Source: Streptomyces sp. NBC_01723 (GTDB lineage Bacteria; Actinomycetota; Actinomycetes; Streptomycetales; Streptomycetaceae). Taken from it: a stretch of 64,000 nucleotides of DNA. The translations under genes and the position numbers were made by a program. Where the stretch lies: assembly GCF_036246005.1 (NCBI RefSeq), contig NZ_CP109171.1:2158001-2222000 (forward strand), written 5' to 3'. The notes beneath the pieces are model-generated. The model saw only the letters and a program-made list of their open reading frames with translations, did no database searches and had not been told where the DNA came from. Within the stretch, counting starts at the first letter, position 1. Each line of letters opens with the position of its first letter. Below, in pieces: positions 1-8,520 of this stretch.

Positions 1-912
1 GCGTTCGCGGCGATCGCGCAGGCCGCGGCCAAGGAGCACGGCATCAAGGTGCAGGTGCTCGACGAGAAGGCGCTGGCCAAGGGCGGCTACGGCGGCATCC
101 TGGGCGTCGGTGCCGGGTCCGCGGCGGGTCCGCGGCTGGTGAAGCTGTCGTACACGTCGTCCAAGGCGACGAAGTCCCTGGCGTTCGTCGGCAAGGGCAT
201 CACCTACGACTCGGGCGGCATCTCGCTGAAGCCGGCCGGGCACAACGAGACGATGAAGTGCGACATGGCCGGTGCCGCCGCCGTGTTCGCCGCCGTCGTC
301 GCCGCCGCGCGTCTGGGCCTGGAGGTCAACGTGACCGGCTGGCTGGCGCTGGCCGAGAACATGCCCTCGGGCTCGGCGACGCGCCCGGGTGACGTGCTGC
401 GGATGTACAGCGGCAAGACGGTGGAGGTGCTCAACACCGACGCCGAGGGGCGGCTGGTGCTCGCGGACGCGCTGTGGGCGGCCTCGCAGGAGAAGCCGGA
501 CGCGATCATCGACGTGGCGACGCTGACCGGCGCGATGATGCTGGCGCTGGGCAGCCGGACGTACGGGGTCATGGCGAACGACGACGCGTTCCGCGCCGCG
601 GTGCACGAGGCGGCGGAGGAGGTCGGCGAGCCGGCCTGGCCGATGCCGCTGCCGGAGCACCTGCGCAAGGGGATGGACTCGGCGACCGCTGACATCGCGA
701 ACATGGGTGAGCGGATGGGCGGCGGTCTGGTGGCCGGCCTCTTCCTGCGCGAGTTCGTGGGCGAGGGCATCGCCTGGGCGCACCTGGACATCGCGGGCCC
801 GGCGTTCAACGAGAGCGGTCCCTTCGGGTACACGCCGAAGGGTGGCACGGGTACGGCGGTGCGGACGCTGGTCCGCGTGGCCGAGCTGACGGCTGCGGGT
901 GACCTGGGCTAG
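1..912 (+). CDS. pepA: Leucyl aminopeptidase (M17), 5' end missing
   Basis: This is the C-terminal catalytic part of a cytosolic M17 aminopeptidase, which removes N-terminal residues, preferentially leucine, using two metal ions. The reading frame is already open at base 1, so the start lies outside the window. About 303 residues are visible. The family signature NTDAEGRL is encoded at 433-456, and the metal- and substrate-binding stretch GKGITYDSGG lies before it at about 190-220. The frame ends at TAG 910-912. The upstream N-terminal domain, which varies between family members, cannot be seen. The downstream neighbour is lpd on the same strand, but 372 bases separate them, so they are probably not one operon. 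Confidence 0.95.
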   Translation, partial: AFAAIAQAAAKEHGIKVQVLDEKALAKGGYGGILGVGAGSAAGPRLVKLSYTSSKATKSLAFVGKGITYDSGGISLKPAGHNETMKCDMAGAAAVFAAVVAAARLGLEVNVTGWLALAENMPSGSATRPGDVLRMYSGKTVEVLNTDAEGRLVLADALWAASQEKPDAIIDVATLTGAMMLALGSRTYGVMANDDAFRAAVHEAAEEVGEPAWPMPLPEHLRKGMDSATADIANMGERMGGGLVAGLFLREFVGEGIAWAHLDIAGPAFNESGPFGYTPKGGTGTAVRTLVRVAELTAAGDLG

Positions 913-1284
913 GGGCGCTCGAGAGCTCGGGGGTGCGGGTGATCTTGCGACCGCGGGTCCGTCGTGGCTGGTCGCGCAGTTCCCCGCGCCCCTGGCGGCA
1001 CTGTCGTGCCGTCGGCGGCAAGTGAACGTGGCTCGTCGCGCCCGCGCGGCGGAGCCGCTGTCAGACCCAGCCCCGCGCCCCTGGCGGCGTCGCTCCTCCC
1101 GCGGCCACAGGGAACGTGGGGCGTCTCACACCCCGGCCCCACGTCTCGTTCGCCTCTCACAAGTGCGAAGATGGAGCCCGGCAGGACAGGGCCCACCCAA
1201 GGGCCGAGAACAATGAGCGGCCGGACACCAGCCGCCGACCGGTCACTGGAGACCGGCGTGGCGCACATGCATGGAGGACGTGAC
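913..1284. other. Intergenic region with two copies of a dispersed GC-rich repeat
   Basis: I see no convincing gene here. The stretch 959-994 carries the repeat CGTCGTGGCTGGTCGCGCAG followed by TTCCCCGCGCCCCT. The same element, in the opposite orientation, forms the hairpin at 5409-5472. A second degenerate copy lies at about 1023-1090 (AACGTGGCTCGTCGCGCC, then CCCCGCGCCCCTGGCGG). The reading frame of lpd stays open back to about 964, but the region lacks Lpd-like residues. The lpd ribosome binding site lies at the right end. Confidence 0.6.
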
Positions 1285-2673
1285 GTGGCGAACGACGCCA
1301 GCACCGTTTTCGACCTAGTGATCCTCGGCGGTGGCAGCGGTGGTTACGCCGCGGCCCTGCGCGGGGCGCAGCTGGGCCTGGACGTCGCCCTGATCGAGAA
1401 GGGCAAGGTCGGCGGTACCTGCCTGCACAACGGCTGCATTCCTACGAAGGCCCTGCTGCACGCGGGCGAGATCGCCGACCAGGCCCGCGAGAGCGAGCAG
1501 TTCGGTGTGAAGGCCACCTTCGAGGGCATCGACATGGCGGCCGTCCACAAGTACAAGGACGACGTGATCTCGGGCCTCTACAAGGGCCTGCAGGGTCTGA
1601 TCGCCTCGCGCAAGGTGACCTACATCGAGGGCGAGGGCCGGCTGTCCTCGCCGACCTCCGTGGATGTGAACGGTCAGCGGGTCCAGGGCCGGCACGTGCT
1701 GCTGGCGACCGGCTCCGTGCCGAAGTCGCTGCCCGGCCTGGACATCGACGGCGAGCGGATCATCTCGTCCGACCACGCCCTCAAGCTCGACCGCGTGCCG
1801 AAGTCCGCAATCGTGCTCGGCGGCGGCGTCATCGGCGTCGAGTTCGCCTCCGCGTGGAAGTCCTTCGGCGCCGACGTCACGATCATCGAGGGCCTCAAGC
1901 ACCTCGTCCCGGTCGAGGACGAGAACAGCTCCAAGCTGCTGGAGCGCGCCTTCCGCAAGCGCGGCATCAAGTTCAACCTGGGCACCTTCTTCGAGAAGGC
2001 CGAGTACACCCAGGACGGCGTCAAGGTCACCCTCGCCGACGGCAAGGAGTTCGAGGCCGAGGTTCTGCTCGTCGCCATCGGCCGCGGCCCGGTCTCCCAG
2101 GGCCTGGGCTACGAGGAGGCCGGGGTCGCCATGGACCGCGGTTTCGTCCTCGTCGACGAGTACATGCGGACCAACGTCCCGACGGTCTCCGCCGTCGGTG
2201 ACCTCGCCCCCACCCTCCAGCTCGCGCACGTCGGCTTCGCCGAGGGCATCCTGGTGGCGGAGCGGCTCGCCGGCCTGAAGACCGTCCCGGTCGACTACGA
2301 CGGCGTGCCGCGGGTGACGTACTGCCACCCGGAGGTCGCCTCCGTGGGCATCACCGAGGCCAAGGCCAAGGAGATCTACGGCGCGGACAAGGTCGTCGCC
2401 CTGAAGTACAACCTGGCCGGCAACGGCAAGAGCAAGATCCTCAAGACCGCCGGCGAGATCAAGCTCGTGCAGGTCAAGGACGGTGCCGTGGTCGGCGTCC
2501 ACATGGTCGGCGACCGCATGGGCGAGCAGGTCGGCGAAGCCCAGCTGATCTACAACTGGGAGGCGCTGCCGGCCGAGGTGGCCCAGCTCATCCACGCCCA
2601 CCCGACGCAGAACGAGGCGATGGGCGAGGCGCACCTGGCGCTGGCCGGCAAGCCGCTGCACTCCCACGACTGA
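1285..2673 (+). CDS. lpd: Dihydrolipoamide dehydrogenase (E3)
   Basis: This flavoprotein reoxidises the dihydrolipoyl group on the E2 subunit of 2-oxoacid dehydrogenase complexes and passes electrons to NAD. The 462-residue product shows the FAD-binding GGGSGG (residues 15-20), the redox-active disulfide C46/C51 in GGTCLHNGC, a second dinucleotide fold with GGGVIGVE, and the C-terminal catalytic His439/Glu444 pair in HPTQNE. The GTG at 1285 was chosen because GGAGG lies seven bases upstream (1273-1277) and the family N-terminus starts there, although the frame is open about 320 bases further back. The E2 gene starts 63 bases downstream on the same strand, so the two are probably cotranscribed. 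Confidence 0.97.
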   Translation: MANDASTVFDLVILGGGSGGYAAALRGAQLGLDVALIEKGKVGGTCLHNGCIPTKALLHAGEIADQARESEQFGVKATFEGIDMAAVHKYKDDVISGLYKGLQGLIASRKVTYIEGEGRLSSPTSVDVNGQRVQGRHVLLATGSVPKSLPGLDIDGERIISSDHALKLDRVPKSAIVLGGGVIGVEFASAWKSFGADVTIIEGLKHLVPVEDENSSKLLERAFRKRGIKFNLGTFFEKAEYTQDGVKVTLADGKEFEAEVLLVAIGRGPVSQGLGYEEAGVAMDRGFVLVDEYMRTNVPTVSAVGDLAPTLQLAHVGFAEGILVAERLAGLKTVPVDYDGVPRVTYCHPEVASVGITEAKAKEIYGADKVVALKYNLAGNGKSKILKTAGEIKLVQVKDGAVVGVHMVGDRMGEQVGEAQLIYNWEALPAEVAQLIHAHPTQNEAMGEAHLALAGKPLHSHD

Positions 2674-2736
2674 CCTCCCTCGGTCATTGGGCGCGACGAC
2701 ACAGACTTCCGCAATTCGTAAGGAGCAACCGAAACC

Positions 2737-4512
2737 ATGGCGGTTTCCGTAACCCTTCCGGCGCTCGGCGAGAGCGTCACCGAGGGCACCGTCACCCGTT
2801 GGCTGAAGGCCGAGGGTGAGCGCGTCGAGGCCGACGAGCCGTTGCTCGAGGTCTCGACCGACAAGGTCGACACCGAGATCCCGGCGCCCGCGTCGGGCGT
2901 GCTGTCCTCCATCAAGGTCGCCGAGGACGAGACCGTCGAGGTCGGCGCCGAGCTGGCGCTGATCGACGACGGCACCGGTGCCCCGGCCGCCGAGCAGGCC
3001 CCGCAGGCCGAGCAGGCCGCCGAGCCCGCCCCCGAGCCCGCCGCTGCCGCCCCGTCCACCGAGCAGGCCGCCCCGGCGCCCGCGCCGAGCGCCGAGCAGT
3101 CCGGCGGCGGCTCCGCCGAGGGCACGGACGTCGTCCTGCCCGCGCTCGGCGAGTCCGTCACCGAGGGCACCGTCACCCGCTGGCTGAAGTCGGTCGGTGA
3201 CAGCGTCGAGGCCGACGAGCCGCTGCTCGAGGTGTCCACCGACAAGGTCGACACCGAGATCCCCGCCCCCGCGTCCGGCACCCTGCTGGAGATCGTGGTC
3301 GGCGAGGACGAGACCGCCGAGGTCGGCGCCAAGCTCGCCGTCATCGGCGAGGCGGGTGCCGCTCCGGCCGCCGCCCCCGCCCAGGAGGCCCCGGCCCAGG
3401 AGGCCCCGGCCCAGCCCGAGCCCACCCCGGCTCCGGCTCCGGCTCCGGCTCCCGCGCAGGCCGCCCCGGCTCCGGCCGCTCCGGCCCCGCAGGCGCCCCC
3501 GGCTCCCGCCCCGCAGCCGGCCGCCCCGGCTCCGGCTCCCGCGCAGGCCGCCCCGGCCGCCGCCCAGCCGGCGGACGACGGCGCCTACGTCACCCCGCTG
3601 GTGCGCAAGCTCGCCGCCGAGAACGGCGTCGACCTGTCCACCGTCAAGGGCACCGGCGTCGGCGGCCGCATCCGCAAGCAGGACGTCATCGCCGCCGCCG
3701 AGGCCGCGAAGGCCGCCGCTCCGGCGCCCGCCGCCGCGACCGGAGGTCCTGCCACCGCCGCGAAGAAGGCCCCCACCCTGGAGGCCTCCCCGCTGCGCGG
3801 CCAGACCGTCAAGATGCCCCGCATCCGCAAGGTCATCGGCGACAACATGGTCAAGGCTCTGCACGAGCAGGCCCAGCTGTCGTCGGTCGTCGAGGTCGAC
3901 GTCACCCGCCTGATGAAGCTGCGCGGCCGGGCCAAGGACGCGTTCGCGGCCCGTGAGGGCGTCAAGCTCTCGCCGATGCCGTTCTTCGTCCGGGCCGCCG
4001 CCCAGGCGCTGAAGGCGCACGCACCGATCAACGCCAAGATCAACGAGGCCGAGGGGACCATCACCTACTTCGACACCGAGAACATCGGTATCGCGGTGGA
4101 CTCCGAGAAGGGCCTGATGACCCCGGTCATCAAGAACGCCGGTGACCTCAACCTGGCCGGCATCGCCAAGGCGACCGCCGACCTGGCGGGCAAGGTGCGG
4201 GCCAGCAAGATCAGCCCGGACGAGCTGGCCGGTGCGACCTTCACCATCAGCAACACCGGTTCGCGCGGCGCGCTGTTCGACACGATCATCGTGCCGCCGG
4301 GCCAGGTCGCCATCCTCGGCATCGGTGCCACGGTCAAGCGTCCGGCCGTCATCGAGACGGAGGACGGCCCGGTCATCGGCGTCCGCGACATGACGTACCT
4401 GACCCTGTCCTACGACCACCGCCTGGTGGACGGCGCCGACGCCGCCCGCTACCTGACGGCGGTCAAGGCGATCCTGGAGGCCGGCGAGTTCGAGGTCGAG
4501 CTCGGCCTGTAA
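2737..4512 (+). CDS. sucB: Dihydrolipoamide acyltransferase (E2) with two lipoyl domains
   Basis: This is the structural core of a 2-oxoacid dehydrogenase complex and moves acyl groups from E1 to CoA on swinging lipoyl arms. The 591 residues contain two near-identical lipoyl domains with target lysines K43 and K170, each in a TDKVDTE context. They are joined by Pro/Ala/Glu linkers, then an E3-binding domain (about 286-322) and a catalytic domain with the HxxxDG motif (H561, D565). AAGGAG sits 11 bases before ATG 2737. Such actinobacterial genes are often named sucB, but homologues such as mycobacterial DlaT serve pyruvate dehydrogenase. With aceE and lpd beside it and no E1 of 2-oxoglutarate dehydrogenase in view, the pyruvate role is favoured. 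The repetitive linker DNA is a likely place for length variation. Confidence 0.95.
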   Translation: MAVSVTLPALGESVTEGTVTRWLKAEGERVEADEPLLEVSTDKVDTEIPAPASGVLSSIKVAEDETVEVGAELALIDDGTGAPAAEQAPQAEQAAEPAPEPAAAAPSTEQAAPAPAPSAEQSGGGSAEGTDVVLPALGESVTEGTVTRWLKSVGDSVEADEPLLEVSTDKVDTEIPAPASGTLLEIVVGEDETAEVGAKLAVIGEAGAAPAAAPAQEAPAQEAPAQPEPTPAPAPAPAPAQAAPAPAAPAPQAPPAPAPQPAAPAPAPAQAAPAAAQPADDGAYVTPLVRKLAAENGVDLSTVKGTGVGGRIRKQDVIAAAEAAKAAAPAPAAATGGPATAAKKAPTLEASPLRGQTVKMPRIRKVIGDNMVKALHEQAQLSSVVEVDVTRLMKLRGRAKDAFAAREGVKLSPMPFFVRAAAQALKAHAPINAKINEAEGTITYFDTENIGIAVDSEKGLMTPVIKNAGDLNLAGIAKATADLAGKVRASKISPDELAGATFTISNTGSRGALFDTIIVPPGQVAILGIGATVKRPAVIETEDGPVIGVRDMTYLTLSYDHRLVDGADAARYLTAVKAILEAGEFEVELGL

Positions 4513-4536
4513 TCCCTCGCCAGTGGGCCTGTACGG

Positions 4537-4569
4537 TGCCCCCGCCCGGAATCCCTCCGGGCGGGGGCA
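4537..4569 (+). terminator. Hairpin after sucB
   Basis: A perfect 14-bp inverted repeat, TGCCCCCGCCCGGA and its complement, is separated by five bases and begins 24 bases after the stop codon. There is no T run, which is usual for Streptomyces terminators. It probably ends the lpd-sucB transcript and insulates the GntR gene. Confidence 0.75.
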
Positions 4570-4719
4570 TCGCCGTGTTCCGGGCTGGGAACGCTGTGTA
4601 AGTCTCGTCTCACCTGCGCCGAAGCGCCCCCGTGCACCCTTCCCGCCCGCCGCGACGGCCGTATTGTCTAAACGTCAAACGCCCCAGGGGCCGAAGGGGC
4701 CCCTCCCGAAGGAGCTCCC

Positions 4720-5343
4720 ATGACCGCGCCCGTCGTCCACTCGCTGCGCGAACAGATCCGCGAGCACATCCTGGAAGGGATCATCAGCGGGCGCTGGCAG
4801 CCGGGCGAGCGGATCGTGGAGCGCCGGATCGCCACCGAGCTGGAGGTCAGCCAGACGCCGGTGCGGGAGGCGCTGCGGGAGCTGGAGTCGCTGCGGCTGA
4901 TCGAGTCGGCGCCGAACAAGGGCGTGCGGGTGCGGAACCTGACCGCCGCCGACCTGGAGGAGAGCTACCCGGTCCGGGCCGGCCTGGAGGCGATCGCGGC
5001 GGAGCTGGCGGCGGAGCGGCTGGCCGTGGACTGTTCGGCCCTGGAGCCGCACGTGGCGGCACTGTACGAGGCCGACCGGGGCGCCGACGGCACCGCGCAG
5101 GTGCGGCACACGGTGGGCTTCCACCGGGAGCTGGTCCGCGCCGCGGGCAACTCGGTACTGCTGCACACGTGGGAGGGCCTGGGCATCGAGGTCTTCACGG
5201 CGCTGTCGATACGGTGGCTGGGGACGGTGCAGCAGTCGTACGCGGAGGAGCACGACGAGCTGGTGGCGGCCTTCCGCCGCCGGGACCCCCGCATCCCGGA
5301 GATCGTCAAGTCCCACGTCCTGGGCTGCGCTCCCCGGGCGTAG
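4720..5343 (+). CDS. GntR/FadR-family transcriptional regulator with FCD domain
   Basis: The 207-residue protein has an N-terminal GntR winged helix (residues 1-70, with EVSQTPVREALRELE as the recognition part) and a helical FCD ligand-binding domain. Candidate metal or ligand residues of the FCD pocket are the histidines in GFHRELV and EEHDEL and one near the C-terminus in KSHV. AAGGAG at 4709-4714 supports ATG 4720. It sits between sucB and aceE, so control of the dehydrogenase genes is a reasonable inference. The palindrome ahead of aceE (5623-5639) is a candidate target. FCD regulators usually sense organic acids; the actual effector cannot be read from sequence. Confidence 0.9.
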   Translation: MTAPVVHSLREQIREHILEGIISGRWQPGERIVERRIATELEVSQTPVREALRELESLRLIESAPNKGVRVRNLTAADLEESYPVRAGLEAIAAELAAERLAVDCSALEPHVAALYEADRGADGTAQVRHTVGFHRELVRAAGNSVLLHTWEGLGIEVFTALSIRWLGTVQQSYAEEHDELVAAFRRRDPRIPEIVKSHVLGCAPRA

Positions 5344-5408
5344 TCTCTCGCCCCCGCCGCCCCTACCCTTCCCGTCCCTGAGGGCTGCGCCCCCAGACCC
5401 CCCGTTTC

Positions 5409-5472
5409 GCGCAGTTCCCCGCGCCCCTGAAGGGGCGCGGGGAACTGCGCGATCAGCCACGACGGCCCCCGC
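5409..5472. repeat. Dispersed Streptomyces hairpin repeat
   Basis: Two exactly complementary 20-base arms (5409-5428 and 5431-5450, GCGCAGTTCCCCGCGCCCCT) enclose only GA. They are followed by GATCAGCCACGACGG, a tail that reappears in reverse orientation at 959-975. The element recurs in the intergenic DNA of this window and, from general knowledge, in many Streptomyces intergenic regions. It would work as a transcription terminator after gntR. Confidence 0.75.
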
Positions 5473-5621
5473 ACCCGCCACTCGGCCGCACCCCCCGAGC
5501 TCATCCGCGCCCACCCGCTCTCACCTGCACGAATCCCCCGACGGCACCGTCACTCCGTGCCATCGCCGAAGGCACCCCGTGCCGACTTTCTCGTAATCAA
5601 GAGGTTTTGCCCCTCAACCCT

Positions 5622-5651
5622 TTGATCGATCATCGATCAGGGAGTTACAGT
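5622..5651 (+). promoter_or_regulatory. Putative aceE promoter with overlapping palindromic operator
   Basis: A perfect palindrome, TGATCGATCATCGATCA (5623-5639), with 8-base arms around a central C, overlaps a possible -35 TTGATC (5622-5627). A possible -10 TACAGT (5646-5651) lies 18 bases further on. A protein bound to the palindrome would block polymerase. The adjacent GntR-family regulator is the nearest candidate, which is inference. Confidence 0.6.
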
Positions 5652-5758
5652 CACGGACGGGCTTCCACCCGAGCCCCACGCCCTGTCCTGCCAAAGACCT
5701 AGGGCACCCCGAACCCTTGCCGATGAGGGAACCCCCTTCGACTGAGGAAGGCGGCGAC

Positions 5759-8461
5759 ATGACCGACCCCAAAGCCATCCAGCCGAGCGAGCTCGACCAG
5801 CTCCCGGACCGCGACCCCGAGGAGACCGCCGAGTGGCAGGCCTCCCTGGACGCCGTCACCAAGGCGGCCGGGCCGCACCGTGCCGCGTACCTGATGCGCC
5901 GCACGCTGGAGCGCGCCGAGGGCGCCGGCCTGGCGCTGCCGAAGCTGCTGGAGACGGACTACGTCAACTCCATCCCGACCGCCGACGAGCCCGCTGTGGA
6001 CGGCGACGAGGACCTGGAGCAGCGGATCACCGCCTGGAACCGCTGGAACGCGGCCGCCATGGTGACCCGCGGCAGCAAGCACGGCGTCGGCGGCCACATC
6101 GCCACCTTCGCCTCCGCGGCCTGGCTGTACGAGACCGGCTTCAACCACTTCTTCAAGGGCAAGGAGGGTGACGGCTCCGGCGACCAGCTCTACGTCCAGG
6201 GCCACGCCTCCCCCGGCATCTACGCCCGTGCCTTCCTCGACGGCCGGCTGACCGAGGACCACCTCGACAACTTCCGGCGCGAGGCCGGCGGCAACGGACT
6301 GCCTTCGTACCCGCACCCGCGCCGCCTGCCCTGGCTGTGGGAGTTCCCCACCGTCTCCATGGGCCTCGGCCCGATCTCCGCGATCTACCAGGCGCGGTTC
6401 AACCGCTACCTGACCAGCCGCGGCATCAAGGACCTGACCAACTCCCACGTGTGGGCGTTCCTCGGCGACGGCGAGATGGACGAGCCGGAGTCCACCACCG
6501 CGCTCACCCTCGCCTCCCGCGAGGGCCTGGACAACCTGACCTTCGTCATCAACTGCAACCTGCAGCGCCTCGACGGTCCGGTCCGCGCCAACTTCAAGAT
6601 CGTGCAGGAGCTGGAGGCCCAGTTCCGCGGCGCCGGCTGGAACGTCGTCAAGAGCCTGTGGGGCACGGCGTGGGACGAGCTGTTCCAGCTCGACACGAAC
6701 GGCGCGCTCGTACGCCGCCTGCGCGAGGTACCCGACGCGCAGGTGCAGACGTACCAGACGCGCGACGCCGCCTACATCCGCGAGGACTTCTTCGGCAAGG
6801 ACCCGGAGCTCGCCGCGATGGCGAAGCTGCTGTCCGACGACAAGATCCTCGAGTGTTTCCACTACTCGCGCGGTGGCCACGAGTCCCGCAAGGTCTACGC
6901 CGCCTACCGGGCCGCGCTCGCCCACAAGGGCGCGCCGACCGTGATCCTGGCCCAGACGGTCAAGGGCCACACCCTCGGCACCGGCTTCGCCTCCAAGAAC
7001 GCCAACCACCAGATGAAGAAGCTCTCGGTGGACGAGTTCAAGGACATGCGCGACCTGCTCGGCCTGCCGATCAAGGACAGCGACTTCGTCGACGGCGTGG
7101 TCCCCTACGGCCACCCCGGCGCCGACTCCCCCGAGGTCCGCTACCTCCAGGAGCGCCGCGCCGCCCTCGGCGGTCCGGCCCCGGCCCGCCGCGTGCACCC
7201 GGTCGCGCCGCTGCCCGCGCCCGCCGAGAAGGCGTTCGCCTCCTTCGACAAGGGTTCCGGCTCGCAGAGCGTGGCCACCACCATGGCCTTCGTCCGCCTG
7301 GTCAAGGACCTGGTCCGCGACAAGGAGACCGGCAAGCGCTGGGTGCCGATCGTCCCCGACGAGGCGCGCACCTTCGGCATGGAGAGCCTCTTCCCGTCCC
7401 TCGGGATCTACTCCCCCAAGGGCCAGACGTACGAGCCGGTCGACCGCGACCAGCTGATGTACTACAAGGAGGCCAAGAACGGCCAGATCCTCAACGAGGG
7501 GATCACCGAGGCCGGTTCGATGGCCGACTTCATCGCCGCGTCGACGTCGTACGCGACGCACGGCGAGACGATGATCCCGTTCTACATCTTCTACTCGATG
7601 TTCGGCTGGCAGCGCACGGCCGACCAGATGTGGCAGCTCGGCGACCAGCTCGGCCGCGGCTTCCTGGTCGGCGCCACGGCCGGCCGGACCACGCTGACCG
7701 GTGAGGGCCTCCAGCACGCGGACGGCCACTCGCCGGCGATCGCGGCGACCAACCCGGCCGCGATGACGTACGACCCGGCCTTCGCGTACGAGGTCGCGGC
7801 GATCGTCAAGGACGGTCTGCGCCGGATGTACGGCGAGGCGGCCCCGGGCGAGGACCCGAACGTCTTCTACTACCTGACCGTCTACAACGAGCCGATGCCG
7901 CAGCCGGCCAAGCCGTCCGGCGCCGGTGTGGACGAGGGCATCGTCAAGGGCCTGTACCGCTTCAACACGGCGGAGTCGGCGGGCCTGACCCCGGCGGCGA
8001 ACGCCCCGCGGCTCCAGCTTCTGTCCTCCGGTACGGCGATCCACTGGGCGCTCAAGGCGCAGCGGCTGCTCGCCGAGGAGTGGGGCGTGGCCGCCGACGT
8101 GTGGTCCGCGACCTCCTGGACGGAGCTGCGCCGGGACGCGATGGACGCCGACGCGGCGCTGCTGCGCGGCGAGGAGCGGGTGCCGTACGTCCGCCGGGCG
8201 CTCCAGGGCGCCGAGGGCCCGGTCCTCGCGGTCTCCGACTACATGCGCCAGGTCCCGGACCAGATCGCGCAGTGGGTCGAGCAGGACTACTCGTCGCTCG
8301 GTGCCGACGGCTTCGGCCTCTCGGACACCCGTGACGCCGCCCGCCGGCACTTCGGTGTCGACGCCGAGTCCATCGTGGTCGCGGCCCTGGCCCAGCTCGC
8401 CCGGCGCGGCGAGGTCAAGGCGACGGCCGTGAAGGAGGCGCGCGAGCGCTACGGCCTGTAA
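5759..8461 (+). CDS. aceE: Pyruvate dehydrogenase E1 component, homodimeric type
   Basis: E1 decarboxylates pyruvate with thiamine diphosphate and acetylates the lipoyl arm of E2. The 900-residue length and single-chain layout match the AceE family. The thiamine diphosphate motif runs from GDGE (236-239) to NCN (265-267). The N-terminal stretch GGHIATFASAAWLYE and the later PDEARTFGMESLFP are typical of AceE. The ATG at 5759 follows a GAGGAAGG ribosome site. The frame is open about 40 bases further upstream, but the chosen start gives the familiar N-terminus. With sucB and lpd upstream, all three enzymes of the complex are present within 7.2 kb. Confidence 0.97.
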   Translation: MTDPKAIQPSELDQLPDRDPEETAEWQASLDAVTKAAGPHRAAYLMRRTLERAEGAGLALPKLLETDYVNSIPTADEPAVDGDEDLEQRITAWNRWNAAAMVTRGSKHGVGGHIATFASAAWLYETGFNHFFKGKEGDGSGDQLYVQGHASPGIYARAFLDGRLTEDHLDNFRREAGGNGLPSYPHPRRLPWLWEFPTVSMGLGPISAIYQARFNRYLTSRGIKDLTNSHVWAFLGDGEMDEPESTTALTLASREGLDNLTFVINCNLQRLDGPVRANFKIVQELEAQFRGAGWNVVKSLWGTAWDELFQLDTNGALVRRLREVPDAQVQTYQTRDAAYIREDFFGKDPELAAMAKLLSDDKILECFHYSRGGHESRKVYAAYRAALAHKGAPTVILAQTVKGHTLGTGFASKNANHQMKKLSVDEFKDMRDLLGLPIKDSDFVDGVVPYGHPGADSPEVRYLQERRAALGGPAPARRVHPVAPLPAPAEKAFASFDKGSGSQSVATTMAFVRLVKDLVRDKETGKRWVPIVPDEARTFGMESLFPSLGIYSPKGQTYEPVDRDQLMYYKEAKNGQILNEGITEAGSMADFIAASTSYATHGETMIPFYIFYSMFGWQRTADQMWQLGDQLGRGFLVGATAGRTTLTGEGLQHADGHSPAIAATNPAAMTYDPAFAYEVAAIVKDGLRRMYGEAAPGEDPNVFYYLTVYNEPMPQPAKPSGAGVDEGIVKGLYRFNTAESAGLTPAANAPRLQLLSSGTAIHWALKAQRLLAEEWGVAADVWSATSWTELRRDAMDADAALLRGEERVPYVRRALQGAEGPVLAVSDYMRQVPDQIAQWVEQDYSSLGADGFGLSDTRDAARRHFGVDAESIVVAALAQLARRGEVKATAVKEARERYGL

Positions 8462-8477
8462 GGCCGGGCATGACCCG

Positions 8478-8507
8478 AGGAGGCCCCCGCCGCGGCGGGG
8501 GCCTCCT
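8478..8507 (+). terminator. Hairpin after aceE
   Basis: A perfect 15-bp inverted repeat, AGGAGGCCCCCGCCG against its complement, has no spacer, so the real loop is about four bases. It starts 16 bases after the aceE stop and ends 13 bases before the next start, which separates the two genes. Confidence 0.8.
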
Positions 8508-8520
8508 GCATGATGTGGGG

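Larger units (their letters stand above)
5344..5758. other. Intergenic region between gntR and aceE
   Basis: Its left half is dominated by the hairpin repeat listed separately at 5409-5472. Its right half (from about 5590) turns comparatively AT-rich and holds the putative aceE promoter and a 17-bp palindrome. I see no supported gene. Confidence 0.6.

Noticed and set aside
964..1284. An N-terminal extension of lpd from an upstream ATG
   Set aside because: The extra residues are Arg/Pro/Gly-rich and cover the intergenic repeat. The ribosome site and family N-terminus fit GTG 1285.
3400..3590. Short repeated GCTCCGGCTCCG-like units as a possible CRISPR or regulatory array
   Set aside because: They encode the Pro/Ala linker of the E2 protein in frame. 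There are no spacers between conserved repeats.
1315..4419. A 1034-codon open frame on the minus strand across lpd and sucB
   Set aside because: It spans two real genes and their gap, and gives repetitive Gly/Arg/Leu sequence. It results from codon bias.
5699..8350. An 883-codon minus-strand frame opposite aceE
   Set aside because: It is an antisense shadow; aceE has correct motifs and a ribosome site.
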